Shown here one piece after another: positions 35,729 to 45,100 of a DNA stretch of 64,000 bases. The translations under genes were made by a program, and so were the position numbers. Origin of the DNA: Nocardia abscessus NBRC 100374. Its GTDB lineage: Bacteria > Actinomycetota > Actinomycetes > Mycobacteriales > Mycobacteriaceae. Within the stretch, counting starts at the first letter, position 1, and each line of letters begins with the position of its first letter. The stretch spans positions 121,585-185,584 of the forward strand of contig NZ_BAFP01000037.1 of assembly GCF_000308455.1 (NCBI RefSeq), given 5' to 3'. The notes under the pieces are model-generated. The model worked only from the letters and a program-made list of their open reading frames with translations, ran no database searches and was not told the origin of the DNA.

Positions 35729-36634
35729 ATGGCTTCCGGAATGGTGGGCGTGAGCGCTCCGGCCGTGGCGAAGACCACTGTCGTCATCGCCACCCGAAAC
35801 CGCGCTCCCGAGTTGGCCCGTACCTTGAGCGAGTTGCACGCACTACACCCGCGCCCGGCGATTGTGGTGGTGGACAACGGTTCGACCGACAACACCGTCG
35901 CCGCGGCCGAGGCTTTCCCGGACGTGCGAGTCGTCCGACTACCGCGCAATTTCGGAGCGGCGGCGCGCAACCTCGGCGTCGCGATCGCTCGGACCCCCTA
36001 TGTCGCCTTCAGTGACGACGACTCGTGGTGGGCCGGCGACGCACTCGCCGAAGCCGAGCGGCTGCTGGACGCCCATCCACAGCTGGGCCTGGTGGCGGGC
36101 CGGACGCTCGTCGGCGCGGACCACCGTGACGATCCCGTCAACGAGCTGATGGCGACCAGCCCGCTCGGGCGCCTCCCCGAGCTGCCGGGTCCGTCGGTTC
36201 TCGGCTTCCTGGCCTGTGCGGCGATCGTCAGGAAGGAGGCGTACCTGCAGGCCGCCGGGTTCAGCCCGCTGCTGCATTTCGGTGCCGAAGAACGGTTGCT
36301 GTCACTCGACATGGCGGCCTGCGGCTGGCACCTTTGTTACGTGGCGCATGTGCGCGCGCACCATCACCCGTCGGCGCGGCGACCACCTCAGGCATGGCGC
36401 AGGCGGGTCGAGCAGCGCAACAACGCCTTGATCGTCTGGATGCGGCGGCCGCTGGGCCGGTGCGTGGCCGAGTCCGTCGGCCTACTGTGCCGAGCAGCGC
36501 GTGACCCGGAAATGTTGCTGGCGATCGCGGGCATGATTCGTCGCCTGCCGTGGGCGTTGGCGCAGCGGCGTCGGCTGCCGCCGGAGGTGGAACACCGGGC
36601 CAGGACGCTGGAACTCGCCCATGGAAGGGAGTGA
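35729..36634 (+). CDS. glycosyltransferase family 2
   Basis: 301 residues, GT-A fold: TVVIATRNRAPELARTL, IVVVDNGSTDNTVAAAEA, the metal-binding FSDDDSWW, and GAEERLLSLDMAACGW. No transmembrane segments, so it is probably peripheral to the membrane. The ATG at 35729 begins MASGMVGV; GTG 35720 is also in frame. The 240 bases between it and the aldehyde dehydrogenase show no gene. It extends the glycan locus on the plus strand. Confidence 0.9.
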   Translation: MASGMVGVSAPAVAKTTVVIATRNRAPELARTLSELHALHPRPAIVVVDNGSTDNTVAAAEAFPDVRVVRLPRNFGAAARNLGVAIARTPYVAFSDDDSWWAGDALAEAERLLDAHPQLGLVAGRTLVGADHRDDPVNELMATSPLGRLPELPGPSVLGFLACAAIVRKEAYLQAAGFSPLLHFGAEERLLSLDMAACGWHLCYVAHVRAHHHPSARRPPQAWRRRVEQRNNALIVWMRRPLGRCVAESVGLLCRAARDPEMLLAIAGMIRRLPWALAQRRRLPPEVEHRARTLELAHGRE

Positions 36635-36725
36635 CCGGATGGCACAAGAATCCCAGCGCCGTTCCCCCGCGCGCCGCTATGTCGGTTGACGTTCACCGGC
36701 AGCCCGTTTCACAGCGACCAGCCGA

Positions 36726-37211
36726 TCATCGAGGTCGCAGCGCCGCCTCGAGCATCGGATCGAGCAGGACGTCGGGTAGGCGGTGCATGAGCACCCGCCG
36801 TGGGTCGGGCCGGACCGAGTAACGCCTGCGCGGCCGAGATGCGGTGGCGGCCTTCCATACGGCGCGAGCGAGGACATCCGGGTGGTGGGCGCGGCGCTGT
36901 TCACCTTCGGCGAGGGCTGCGACCTTGCCGGTCAGTTCGGCGAAGTGAGTGGACCGCTCGCGCGCGCGTGCGAAGGTGGCGCGGATGCCGTGCACCATGT
37001 CGGTGCGGAAGGGGCCCGGTTGGATGATGCTGACCGGGATGCCGAGGAACATCAGTTCCCGCCGCAGTGCGTCGGAGTAAGCCTCGATGGCGTGTTTGGT
37101 CATGGCGTAGGGCCCGTTGAGCATGAGGGCCTTCTGCCACCCGGTCTCGGAGCTGATGGTGATCACTCGTCCCCGGCGCCGGCGCACCAGCGGGAAAGCG
37201 GTGACTGTGGC
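36726..37211 (-). pseudogene. truncated short-chain dehydrogenase (C-terminal half only)
   Basis: About 161 residues of a classical SDR survive: RRGRVITISSETGW, active-site YAMTKHAIEAYS, and IIQPGPFRTDMVHG, with a normal C-terminal tail. The N-terminal ~115 residues, including the TGxxxGxG cofactor motif and NAG, are missing. The frame runs on upstream but carries no SDR sequence there and collides with the start of the gene at 37257. The loss looks like a rearrangement breakpoint at about 37210-37256. Confidence 0.8.
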
Positions 37212-37256
37212 GCGTGCTCGTCTGTTCGTGTCGGTGCGTACCGCTAATCTGCTCGC

Positions 37257-37919
37257 ATGGTCGGACCGGACGCGGCGCTGCGCCGACTGACGCGAGAAGC
37301 GGGAAAGCTGCTGCAGCCGTATGGCTTCGATGGCTCCGAGGCCAGGTGGGTGCGGGTCGTGCCGGGCGGTGTGGCCTCCGTCTGCCGCAGCCGGACGCTG
37401 CGTACCTGGACCGACGGGCAGCAGGAGCTGACATTCGGATTGAACCTGAGTGCCACACCGGCCGCCTGGTGGGAATTCTGTAACCGGCGCAATACCCAGC
37501 TGGGTCTGCCGATAGCGCCGCTCGAGCAGGCGACCGGCCCCGGACTGATCGATGAACACGGTATGCCGGACGATCTGACCGAGTTGTGGTCCCTGCGGGT
37601 CGACCCGGCCCGACCGGGTCAGGTGCTGCAGGCCGACGTCGACGCCATCCGCGCCCAGCTGCCCCGGCGGGTGCACTCCTACGCGCGCCGGGCGCTGCGA
37701 CTGCTCGAACCGGGCCGCTACCTCGACGAACTGCTGGCCCTCCCGGACCCGCGGATCGAAACCTGGGAGGCGATTATCGTCCTGCTCGCCGATCGCGGAC
37801 CCGGACCGCAACTGGAGGACGCACTCGTCCGCTACCAGGCATGCTTCGCGGAGCCGGACACGTCGGCCTATGCAGAGAACGTCATCGCATACGCACAACG
37901 CCGTGCGGCTCAGGTTTGA
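37257..37919 (+). CDS. hypothetical protein, DUF4304-like
   Basis: 220 residues, soluble. The N-terminal part (LTREAGKLLQPYGFDGSEAR, WVRVVPGGVASVC, ELTFGLNLSATPAAWWEF) resembles DUF4304 proteins, often found beside toxin-immunity loci; the match is by eye. ATG 37257. It begins about 45 bases from the broken end of the SDR remnant, so it may have arrived with the rearrangement. Confidence 0.65.
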   Translation: MVGPDAALRRLTREAGKLLQPYGFDGSEARWVRVVPGGVASVCRSRTLRTWTDGQQELTFGLNLSATPAAWWEFCNRRNTQLGLPIAPLEQATGPGLIDEHGMPDDLTELWSLRVDPARPGQVLQADVDAIRAQLPRRVHSYARRALRLLEPGRYLDELLALPDPRIETWEAIIVLLADRGPGPQLEDALVRYQACFAEPDTSAYAENVIAYAQRRAAQV

Positions 37920-38114
37920 GCAGTGACGGGTAGCAGCCCATTTGCGTGTCGCAGTGAACGCTTGATCGTGCGGCCGACAAGCGCCGGTATCGGTCACCGA
38001 GATTTCGAATCGGCGCAGCGGAATATTCGTGTCCGGCGTAAATCCGTCGATGTGCGCCGGGATTCATCGGCGTGGGGCGGTGTTTTCGTCGGTAATCGCC
38101 GGTAGAACTTGATC

Positions 38115-38294
38115 ATGCCTGATCAGATCCGATTTGCGCGGTTGGCGCTGGACCAGGTGGCCGCCGAGCTGGACCGAACCGCTTTCGGCGGCGGCTACCT
38201 CACCGCCGAGCGTATGCGGTTCCTCGCGACCAAGGTCCGCGACGCGGGCCAGGTGTACGACAAAGCCGTCGGATCGGCGGAATCCGCGGGCTGA
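38115..38294 (+). CDS. small hypothetical protein
   Basis: 59 residues (MPDQIRFARLALDQV...), helical, with no recognised domain. ATG 38115; a TTG at 38109 is in frame. The codon pattern is normal for the genome. Family unknown. Confidence 0.5.
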   Translation: MPDQIRFARLALDQVAAELDRTAFGGGYLTAERMRFLATKVRDAGQVYDKAVGSAESAG

Positions 38295-38403
38295 GCCGAG
38301 CGTTGTTCGCGGACGAAAGAGGGCCGGACCCGCAGCTGCGCCTGTGACGATCGCGTCCTTTTCCCGCCGGAATCCGAGCCTCGGCGTTCTTAGCGTCGGT
38401 GCA

Positions 38404-39594
38404 ATGGAAACCGATCTCGTTCCCGGCGCAAGGGACGCCACCGCCTTGCGGACACCCGTCGTCTGGTTCATGGCGCTCGCGGCCGCGCTGGGCACCGCCA
38501 GTATCTATCCGCTGCAACCGGCCATCGCCGAGGTGGCTGGTTCGCTGCACACCTCGCTCGCGGCGGTCGGCATGGCCCTGGCATGCGGACCGATCGGCTA
38601 TCTGGCCGGACTCGCGCTTCTGGTACCGCTGGTCGACCAGTTCGCGCCGCGCATCGTGGTATCGGCCCAATTCGGCGCGTTGGCAGTCGCATTGGCCGTG
38701 AATGCGGTCGTCGGTTCGCCCTGGCTGCTCGGCTTCGTCGTCGGCCTGATCGGGGCAGGATCCTCGGCCGGTGCCCAATTGAGTTCGATCGCCGGGCGTT
38801 TCGCGCAACCGTCACGGCAGGCCACGGCGCTGGGAATCGTGACCGCGGGCATTTCGGCGGGGATCCTCGTGGGCCGGATCGTCGGAGGGTGGCTGACGGA
38901 TTCGATCGGCTGGCGCGGAATGCTGTCCGTCTTCGCAATGGCTTGCGCCGCCATCGCCGCCATCGCTCGCTTCGTCCTACCCGCCGCGGCGGGAAGTGCC
39001 ACCGTCGGCTATCTGGCGACACTTCGCGAAATTCCCGGACTGTACAGCCGGTTTTCGGCGCTCCGGTTGGCGGCAGGTCGCGGCGCCCTCTGGTTCTTCG
39101 CTTTCTGCACGATTTGGGCCGGACTCGCGGTCGCGCTTTCCCAGCCGCCGTTCTCGTATTCCGCCGAACGAATCGGCATGTACGCCTTCGCTGGGCTCCT
39201 CGGCGTTGTCGCCACCCGCATTTCGGGAACGTGGACCGATCGCATCGGTGCGCAGCGAGTGATCCTGGTCGGGCTCGCGCTCGCCGCAGCCGCGGTCCTG
39301 AGCGTTTCCCTGCCGCAGACCGTCGTAACCCTCCTCTGCCTCGGCCTCTTCGACGCCGGACTGTTCGCGGCGCAGGTAGCCAATCAGAGCACGGTGCTCG
39401 CTATCGACCCGGCCGCACCGGCCCGCTTCAACAGCGCCTACATGATCGTCTACTTCATCGGCGGCAGCTCGGGCACCGCCGCCGGTGCCGCCGCCGTCGG
39501 CTGGTTCGGCTGGCCTGCCACCGCCCTCCTCGCCGTCATGGCCATCGCAGCCGCCGCGGCCGTGACCATGACCACTTCCAGCACCCGGCCCTAG
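38404..39594 (+). CDS. MFS transporter (12-helix)
   Basis: 396 residues, about 12 hydrophobic helices. MFS loop motifs are visible (GRIVGGWLTDSIGWR, GTWTDRIGAQRVIL). The first helix segment, ASIYPLQPAIAEVAGSLHTS, resembles YnfM/arabinose-efflux-type exporters. ATG 38404 lacks an obvious ribosome binding site. Substrate unknown. Confidence 0.88.
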   Translation: METDLVPGARDATALRTPVVWFMALAAALGTASIYPLQPAIAEVAGSLHTSLAAVGMALACGPIGYLAGLALLVPLVDQFAPRIVVSAQFGALAVALAVNAVVGSPWLLGFVVGLIGAGSSAGAQLSSIAGRFAQPSRQATALGIVTAGISAGILVGRIVGGWLTDSIGWRGMLSVFAMACAAIAAIARFVLPAAAGSATVGYLATLREIPGLYSRFSALRLAAGRGALWFFAFCTIWAGLAVALSQPPFSYSAERIGMYAFAGLLGVVATRISGTWTDRIGAQRVILVGLALAAAAVLSVSLPQTVVTLLCLGLFDAGLFAAQVANQSTVLAIDPAAPARFNSAYMIVYFIGGSSGTAAGAAAVGWFGWPATALLAVMAIAAAAAVTMTTSSTRP

Positions 39595-40056
39595 CTATGC
39601 ACGGGCACCCTCCGGGCAGCGACTCGCTTCGACCGTGTGGTTCCGTTCGCCACGACCGAAACCGGAGCGGGCCTCATCTCGCACGGAGGCGCTGACAGCC
39701 GCACGGACATGGAGATTGGCTGGTCATGGGCCCCGGGGGGTGGAGGGTGCCCACCCCCCGGGTGGGTGGGTGAGGCGCCCTCAGGGGGTGGGCACCCTGC
39801 ACCCACCTCGGACGGTAGCGGTTCGCGGGTCGGCCGCGCGGCGAATCCACTGCGGCGTTCCGCGTGGCAAGACGTTGTCCGCATTGCCCTCTCACGACCG
39901 AAGGGTCGCCACCGCGGACGGTAGCGACCCTTCAGCAAGCGGATTCACTCCGGCGAGGGCAGAACAAGTCGCCTCCGCATCCGTGGGACGTGCAGTCCAG
40001 CTGGATGGCCGGAGAGCTACTCACGCCGACCGGCGGGGCCGGGATTCGTCCTGCGG
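39595..40056. other. non-coding stretch with long G/C hairpin
   Basis: No gene is supported. The main structure is an inverted repeat: GGGTGCCCACCCCC at 39745-39758 pairs with GGGGGTGGGCACCC at 39784-39797 across 25 bases. The loop contains GGGTGGGTGGGTGAGG, so a G-quadruplex could also form. It follows the MFS gene and precedes the tail of a leftward gene, so it may be a terminator between convergent genes. Confidence 0.6.
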
Positions 40057-40575
40057 TCAGGAGCTTCCGGTCGAGGGACGGGAGTTGCGCAACCGCTCGC
40101 ATACGGCGTGGTCAGCATCAGGGCGGTGCTCGCCGGTGCGGGCGCAGCCCTGCGCGGTGTACCCGGATCTGTCGTAACCCCACCTGTCGTATCCGAACCG
40201 GTCCCGTCCGGATCGGTCGTAACCGGATCGGTCCCTGCCGGATCGGTCGTAGCCGAAGGAGTCGTAACCGAAGGAGTCGTAACCGGATCGGTCCCTGCCG
40301 GATCGGTCGTAGCCGAACGAGTCGTAACCGAAGGAGTCGTAACCGAAGCGGTCACGGCCGGAGCGGTCGCGGCCGAAGTCGTCGAAGCCGTCCGCCCCGT
40401 ATCGGTCTTCGATGCCTCCAGGATTGTGGGCGCAACCGGCGGTCGCTGTCCCATGGCAGGGAACGGCGAAGGCCGGCGCGACGACAGCGACAGGAGCGAG
40501 CGTCAATGCCGCGACGACCGCGGTCCGCGCGACTATGTGCCCAGCCCTACCGACACCCATGGTTCTCGACAACAA
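40057..40575 (-). CDS. exported pentapeptide-repeat protein ([YR]D[RS]xG)n
   Basis: 172 residues. A signal peptide (TAVVAALTLAPVAVVAPAFA, residues ~18-37) is followed by a short Cys-containing linker and 14 perfect-length units of five residues (RDRSG, YDSFG, RDRFG, YDRWG) at residues 69-138, then a Cys-containing tail. I place the start at a TTG (40575) because AGGAGG lies 6 bases upstream; GTG 40620 and ATG 40560 are in frame. The repeats are rich in Tyr, Asp, Arg and Gly and are likely disordered. Function unknown; a cell-surface or matrix role is possible. Confidence 0.75.
   Translation of the reverse strand: MLSRTMGVGRAGHIVARTAVVAALTLAPVAVVAPAFAVPCHGTATAGCAHNPGGIEDRYGADGFDDFGRDRSGRDRFGYDSFGYDSFGYDRSGRDRSGYDSFGYDSFGYDRSGRDRSGYDRSGRDRFGYDRWGYDRSGYTAQGCARTGEHRPDADHAVCERLRNSRPSTGSS
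40162..40371. repeat. 15-bp tandem repeats coding pentapeptides, with 60-bp higher order
   Basis: Fourteen 15-base units encode [YR]D[RS]xG. Within them a 60-base block (two YDSFG, one YDRSG, one RDRSG) occurs twice in a row. The near-identity of the blocks points to recent slippage or unequal crossover. Confidence 0.85.
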
Positions 40576-40740
40576 CTTCGACCTCCTGTTCGCAAGCCGC
40601 ACAGCGCTTTCCGACTTCACGTCGCGTGTGCCGACCGAGCGTATCCAAGGCCATCACACTTCCACCTCAGGGGAATCCCCCATATCCCTCTGCCTCATCT
40701 GCCACGATTCACTTCCACCCGGCTCGCCACGCACGACCGG

Positions 40741-41577
40741 TCAGCGGAAGTCGGTGGCGTGGTCTTTCGCCCACTGCGCGAAAGTGCGCGCCGGGCGACC
40801 AGTGATCTCCTCGATGATCGTCGACACCTGCGGCGGTGCAACTGTTCCGGCTTTCCATCCGGCCAAGACGGCCTCGACGGCGAACGCGGGCATGGTCTCG
40901 ATCAGTGCTGCACGCGCCTGTTCGACGGAGACCACCTCGAAGGCGATCTCGCGGCCGATGGCCTCACCTATGTGCCGCACCTGCTGTCGCAGAGTCAGTG
41001 ACTCGGGCCCCCACACAGAGTAGGCGTGGCCGTGGTGCCCCGGCTCGGTCAAGGCGGTAACCGCGATTGCTGCCAGGTCCTGCTCGTGGATGGGCGCTGT
41101 TTGCGAATCGGCGTACGGCATGCGGACGACGCCCTCGTCGCGAATGGGCTTCTGCCACCACCAGAGTGCGTTCGTGGCGAACATGCCGGGCCGGATGAAT
41201 GTCCATTCCAGGCCGGACTTTTCGATGGCGGACTCGACGATGCTGTGCATCTGGGCAATCGGGTTGTCGGCATCGCTTTGCAGGACTGCCCCGGACGACA
41301 GAAGTACCACGTGCCGTACTCCGGCGGTCTCGGCTGCCGCCACGAATCCGTCGATCCCGTCGGGCTTGGCGTAGAGGAACACGCGCTGCGCGCCTTCGAG
41401 TGCGGCGGGCAGCGTTTCGGGGCGCTCCAGATCAGCCGCGACCACCTGAGCGCCCGGCGGGAAGTTCGCCCCGTCGGGTTCCCTGCTCGTCAGACGGACC
41501 TGTTCGCCCCTCGCGATCAGGCCCGCCGCGACGTGGCGGCCGACATTGCCTCTTGCTCCGAAAACGACTGTGACCAT
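40741..41577 (-). CDS. NmrA-like NAD(P)-binding protein
   Basis: 278 residues. Rossmann motif VVFGARGNVGRHVA at the N-terminus, then VAAAETAGVRHVVLLSSGAV and TFIRPGMFATNALWW, as in NmrA/QorB-like atypical SDRs. It lacks a classical YxxxK. These often act as redox sensors or quinone reductases. ATG 41577. Divergent from an HxlR-type regulator, with a palindrome between them; this pairing is common. Confidence 0.9.
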   Translation of the reverse strand: MVTVVFGARGNVGRHVAAGLIARGEQVRLTSREPDGANFPPGAQVVAADLERPETLPAALEGAQRVFLYAKPDGIDGFVAAAETAGVRHVVLLSSGAVLQSDADNPIAQMHSIVESAIEKSGLEWTFIRPGMFATNALWWWQKPIRDEGVVRMPYADSQTAPIHEQDLAAIAVTALTEPGHHGHAYSVWGPESLTLRQQVRHIGEAIGREIAFEVVSVEQARAALIETMPAFAVEAVLAGWKAGTVAPPQVSTIIEEITGRPARTFAQWAKDHATDFR

Positions 41578-41600
41578 GGCGGCAGCGTAGGCCGTGCGGG

Positions 41601-41613
41601 TTACTGCCAGTAA
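41601..41613. promoter_or_regulatory. HxlR-type operator
   Basis: TTACTG-C-CAGTAA, a perfect 6-base inverted repeat, lies in the 63-base gap between the divergent NmrA-like and HxlR genes. A second, weaker symmetry (TACC-TCT-GGGTA) follows at about 41619. Likely binding sites for the HxlR protein. Confidence 0.6.
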
Positions 41614-41640
41614 GGACATACCTCTGGGTAAGCTCCTGAT

Positions 41641-42042
41641 ATGGCGGTACGTTCGCAGGTCCGAAACCCTCCCTGGCCCATGACGAGTGACGCATTCAAC
41701 AGTGAGTGCCCGGCGCGTGAGGTGCTCGACCACATCACCAGCCGCTGGGGCGTGCTGATCTTGACCGCCCTGGGCGGCGGCGGGCCACTACGCTTCTCCG
41801 AGCTGCACGGCATGATCGGCGGGATCAGCGAGAAGATGTTGTCGCAGACACTGCGCACGCTCGTGCGGGACGGGCTTGTCGCGCGTGCCGTGGAGCCCAC
41901 CACGCCGCCGCGGGTCAGCTACGACCTCACCCCCCTCGGCCAGGGGCTCACCGAGTCGTTGCAGCAGTTCCTGGAGTGGGTCCGTCAGCACACGCTCGAT
42001 GTCGTGGCCGCCCAGCACCGCCACGACAAGCAACGCGGATGA
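41641..42042 (+). CDS. HxlR-family transcriptional regulator
   Basis: 133 residues with the HxlR winged helix: CPAREVLDHITSRWGVLIL, RFSELHGMIGGISEKMLSQT, DLTPLGQGL. The single Cys before helix 1 is the usual redox-sensing position in this family. ATG 41641. It probably represses the divergent NmrA-like gene in response to quinones or electrophiles. Confidence 0.93.
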   Translation: MAVRSQVRNPPWPMTSDAFNSECPAREVLDHITSRWGVLILTALGGGGPLRFSELHGMIGGISEKMLSQTLRTLVRDGLVARAVEPTTPPRVSYDLTPLGQGLTESLQQFLEWVRQHTLDVVAAQHRHDKQRG

Positions 42043-42203
42043 CTCCACGACTCGCGATTGCGCTCCACCACTGCCCAACAGACCACCGCGCTGGTCGAAG
42101 TGGCTGCGCGCGGCGACCGGTGGCGGCCCCGGGGCCGTGATTGCTTCGGCCCTCGGGCTTCCTAGGCTGCGCTCCCGCCGAGTCGCTCCGGCCGAGGCCG
42201 ACC

Positions 42204-42944
42204 TCAGCCGGAGCGGCGGCGCGCCTTGAACCTCCGAACCCATTGCGCGATAGCCGCCACTGCCGAGAACATCGCCGTCGCGCCTGCCAACAGCGCGGAA
42301 CCGGTGAGCTTCGCGGTCGAGAACTCGACCTTTCGCATCCCTGGTAGCGGGTATTGCCCGTTGCCCGAAGCCCATCGGATCACGAAGCCGGCCTGCGTCC
42401 CGAGGTCGGTGGGAGGGCCGGACCCGATCATGGACCGCAGCTCCGGTCCCTTTCCGTTGAGATAGACCAGTGTGAAAGCGACGAAAAGCGCCACCGCCAC
42501 CGCGGAACCCGTCGTCAAACGAGCAAGCGTTTCGGTGCGGGTCCAAAGATTCGCCAACGCGGCGAGCACGGTGAGGAAGATCGCGATGGTAGCGAGGATC
42601 GCCCACTTGCCGCTGAGATTGGAGTGGGCGGGCGGCTTCTGCGACCAAAGACCCACGAGCGTAGTGCTGATATGGGTTTGGCCGAAGGCATTGCTCCAGA
42701 TCGTGCCGTCGGGTCCGCCGGTGGTCAGCCACGGCTTGAACAGCAGGGTGAATGTGATGACGCAGCCCACCGCGGCCAACAGGTAGCCCGAGTTGTCTCG
42801 TAGCAGAGTTACGAGCGGTCGGACCCGCGCCCGCAGTTTCTCCGCGTCGACCCGCCGTTTTCGGCCGCCGCCCGTTGCGCGAATAGGTGAGCCTGCCTGC
42901 CGGTTCTGATTCTTGCTTGCCCCCCATGGAGTTGGCTGCACCAT
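42204..42944 (-). CDS. hypothetical four-helix membrane protein
   Basis: 246 residues. A basic, disordered N-terminus (~1-50) precedes four hydrophobic segments (YLLAAVGCVITFTLLF, WAILATIAIFLTVLAAL, SAVAVALFVAFTLVYL and a late SALLAGATAMFSAVAAIAQW). An extracytoplasmic loop is predicted between helices 1 and 2. No family recognised. Its start is 4 bases after the stop of the upstream MFS gene, so the two are co-transcribed. Confidence 0.75.
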   Translation of the reverse strand: MVQPTPWGASKNQNRQAGSPIRATGGGRKRRVDAEKLRARVRPLVTLLRDNSGYLLAAVGCVITFTLLFKPWLTTGGPDGTIWSNAFGQTHISTTLVGLWSQKPPAHSNLSGKWAILATIAIFLTVLAALANLWTRTETLARLTTGSAVAVALFVAFTLVYLNGKGPELRSMIGSGPPTDLGTQAGFVIRWASGNGQYPLPGMRKVEFSTAKLTGSALLAGATAMFSAVAAIAQWVRRFKARRRSG

Positions 42945-42948
42945 ATCG

Positions 42949-44574
42949 TCAATCCCTATTCAGTGAGTCGCTACATGATGAACCGTCAGATATCGGCTCA
43001 TTGGATACTGAAGTAACGCGAGTCGCGGTCGGTTCCCGGCAACCCTTCACGTCATGAGCCTGCGAGCCATTGCCGCTCACCGGGCCGCTGGGGGCTACGC
43101 CGGGAGTCTTTTTCGATGGTTGAGCCATCGACAGTGGATCTGCGATGTCCTCCAAGGACCGGCCTTCGGCGTTCACTCCGAAGAACCAGGCGACCAGGCC
43201 ACCGAAGATCATGAACCCGGCGCCGATGAGGTAACCGACCGTGAGCGGAAACCGATCGGGACTCGGGTTGTCGGCGCCGCCCACTAGGTGACCGAAGAGG
43301 AACGGGGCGACAACCCCGCCGGCGCCCTGCGAGATCGCGAAGAAGAACGAGATGGCTTGACCACGCAGTTCCAGCGGGAAGATCTCGCTGACCGTGAGAT
43401 AAGCGGAGGACGCCCCCGCCGAAGCGAAGAAGAAGATGACACACCAGAAGATGGTCTGCGTGGTTGCGTCGAGAATACCCGCGTTGAAAGCCCAAGCGGA
43501 GATGAAAAGCAGAAAACCGGACCCCACATAGGTCGCGCAGATCATCTTCCTGCGACCGATGCTGTCGAAGAGCGGGCCGAGCACGAGAGGGCCGATCAGA
43601 TTGCCGACAGCGAAGGGGAAGAAATAATAACCCGTATGGTGGGCCGGTACATTGTAGAAGTTGATCAGCACCAATCCGACGGTGAAGAAGATCGCGTTGT
43701 ACAGGAACGCCTGTGTGGCCATCATCGTGAATCCGAGGAAGGAACGGGACGGATATTTTCCGAAGAAGATCCGACCCATCTGCACATAGGAGAGCCGACC
43801 CGCGTCCACGACATCCAGAGCTTTGCTCTCATCGACCGGAGGTAGATCGATTCCTCTGCTCCGAACCTGCGCTTCGATCTCGTCGACGGTCCGCTCGGCT
43901 TCCTCGGCCCGTCCATGAGTGAGCAGCCAGCGCGGGCTCTCGGGGATGTGCCTGCGCAGGAAGATGATGATGAGCCCGAGGACGGGGCCGATGAAGAAGC
44001 CGATGCGCCATCCCCAGCCGGTGGGGATGAAACGTTCGTTGAACAGGACCAGGCTGGCCGCCGCTCCCAGCGCCGCGCCGCCCCAATAGGTGCCGTTGAT
44101 CGCGATGTCGACCCGGCCCCGATACTTGGACGGCATGATCTCGTCGATCGCCGAATTGATCGCCGTGTATTCTCCACCGATTCCCATGCCCGCGATGAAC
44201 CGGAAGAAGTACAGCGACCACGCATTCCAGGAGAACCCGGCCAATCCACTGCCGAGGAGGTAGATGGCCAGGGTCAGGATGAACAGTTTCTTGCGGCCGA
44301 GCCGGTCGGTGAGGCGGCCGAAGACGAGGGCGCCGACGACTTGTCCGGCCAGGTACCACGATGCCATCGCGCCGACCTGGCCGGAGGTCAGATGCAGCGC
44401 ATCCGCGTCCTGCAGCGGTCCGCCCATGCTGCTGACGATCTGGATTTCGATTCCGTCCAGAATCCAGGAGACGCCCAGCCCGACGACGATGAGCCAGTGA
44501 AACCTGGTCCACGGAAGCCGGTCCATCCGGGCGGGAACCAGACTTCGGATTACCTTGGTTTGCGTTTCCAACAC
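42949..44574 (-). CDS. MFS transporter, sugar-porter/aromatic-acid type
   Basis: 541 residues, 12 helices with a long cytoplasmic loop after helix 6 (PESPRWLLTHGRAEEAERTV), as in the sugar-porter and aromatic acid/H+ symporter groups. Marks: GRLTDRLGRKKLFIL, GMGIGGEYTAINSAIDEI, SEIFPLELRGQAISFF. The ~60-residue C-terminal tail is disordered. ATG 44574. Likely an importer of a sugar or organic acid; substrate not readable. Confidence 0.92.
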   Translation of the reverse strand: MLETQTKVIRSLVPARMDRLPWTRFHWLIVVGLGVSWILDGIEIQIVSSMGGPLQDADALHLTSGQVGAMASWYLAGQVVGALVFGRLTDRLGRKKLFILTLAIYLLGSGLAGFSWNAWSLYFFRFIAGMGIGGEYTAINSAIDEIMPSKYRGRVDIAINGTYWGGAALGAAASLVLFNERFIPTGWGWRIGFFIGPVLGLIIIFLRRHIPESPRWLLTHGRAEEAERTVDEIEAQVRSRGIDLPPVDESKALDVVDAGRLSYVQMGRIFFGKYPSRSFLGFTMMATQAFLYNAIFFTVGLVLINFYNVPAHHTGYYFFPFAVGNLIGPLVLGPLFDSIGRRKMICATYVGSGFLLFISAWAFNAGILDATTQTIFWCVIFFFASAGASSAYLTVSEIFPLELRGQAISFFFAISQGAGGVVAPFLFGHLVGGADNPSPDRFPLTVGYLIGAGFMIFGGLVAWFFGVNAEGRSLEDIADPLSMAQPSKKTPGVAPSGPVSGNGSQAHDVKGCREPTATRVTSVSNEPISDGSSCSDSLNRD

Positions 44575-45100
44575 TTGATGATCACCTCGACTCGAGAGTT
44601 AGCCAGTCCGTCCATGCCCCTGCGTGAGGGTGGCGGGATCAGTCGATATTCACCGCCTCTTCTCGACATCGGCGAGATCCCGGCTCGGACGGGTCTGGCA
44701 GCACGCGACGCCGATGGGTGCGACTCGTCCTGGACGAGCCCAGATTCCGGGCGGCCCGGCCCGTGCACGGCGCACATACTCTCCCCTTCCGCGTACAGAG
44801 CCTGGCGACGGGCGACGGTGGCCATCCGGGCGCGGAGGTGTGCCGCATGTGCGTCTCCCCATCTGGACTGGCGTCCCTCCTCACCGCCCTGAGCGCAACA
44901 TGGTTACGCCCGGGTTACACGAAGATTGGTTCGCTATGAATTGTGCCACTATCCGACGGCTCATTAAACAGATGTGGCCGTTCCCATTTCGGCGAAGTGG
45001 CGTTCCAGCAGGTGACGGCTCGGTGGCGCGGCTGCGCGGATCTACTTGTGCCCCAGGGGGAGACACCGATCTCGCGGCGGCGCGGTGTCCCGGCTCGGGA

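Noticed and set aside
40162..40371. Regular short repeats considered as a CRISPR array
   Set aside because: The 15-base units are contiguous with no unique spacers and keep a reading frame with a signal peptide; they code for peptide repeats.
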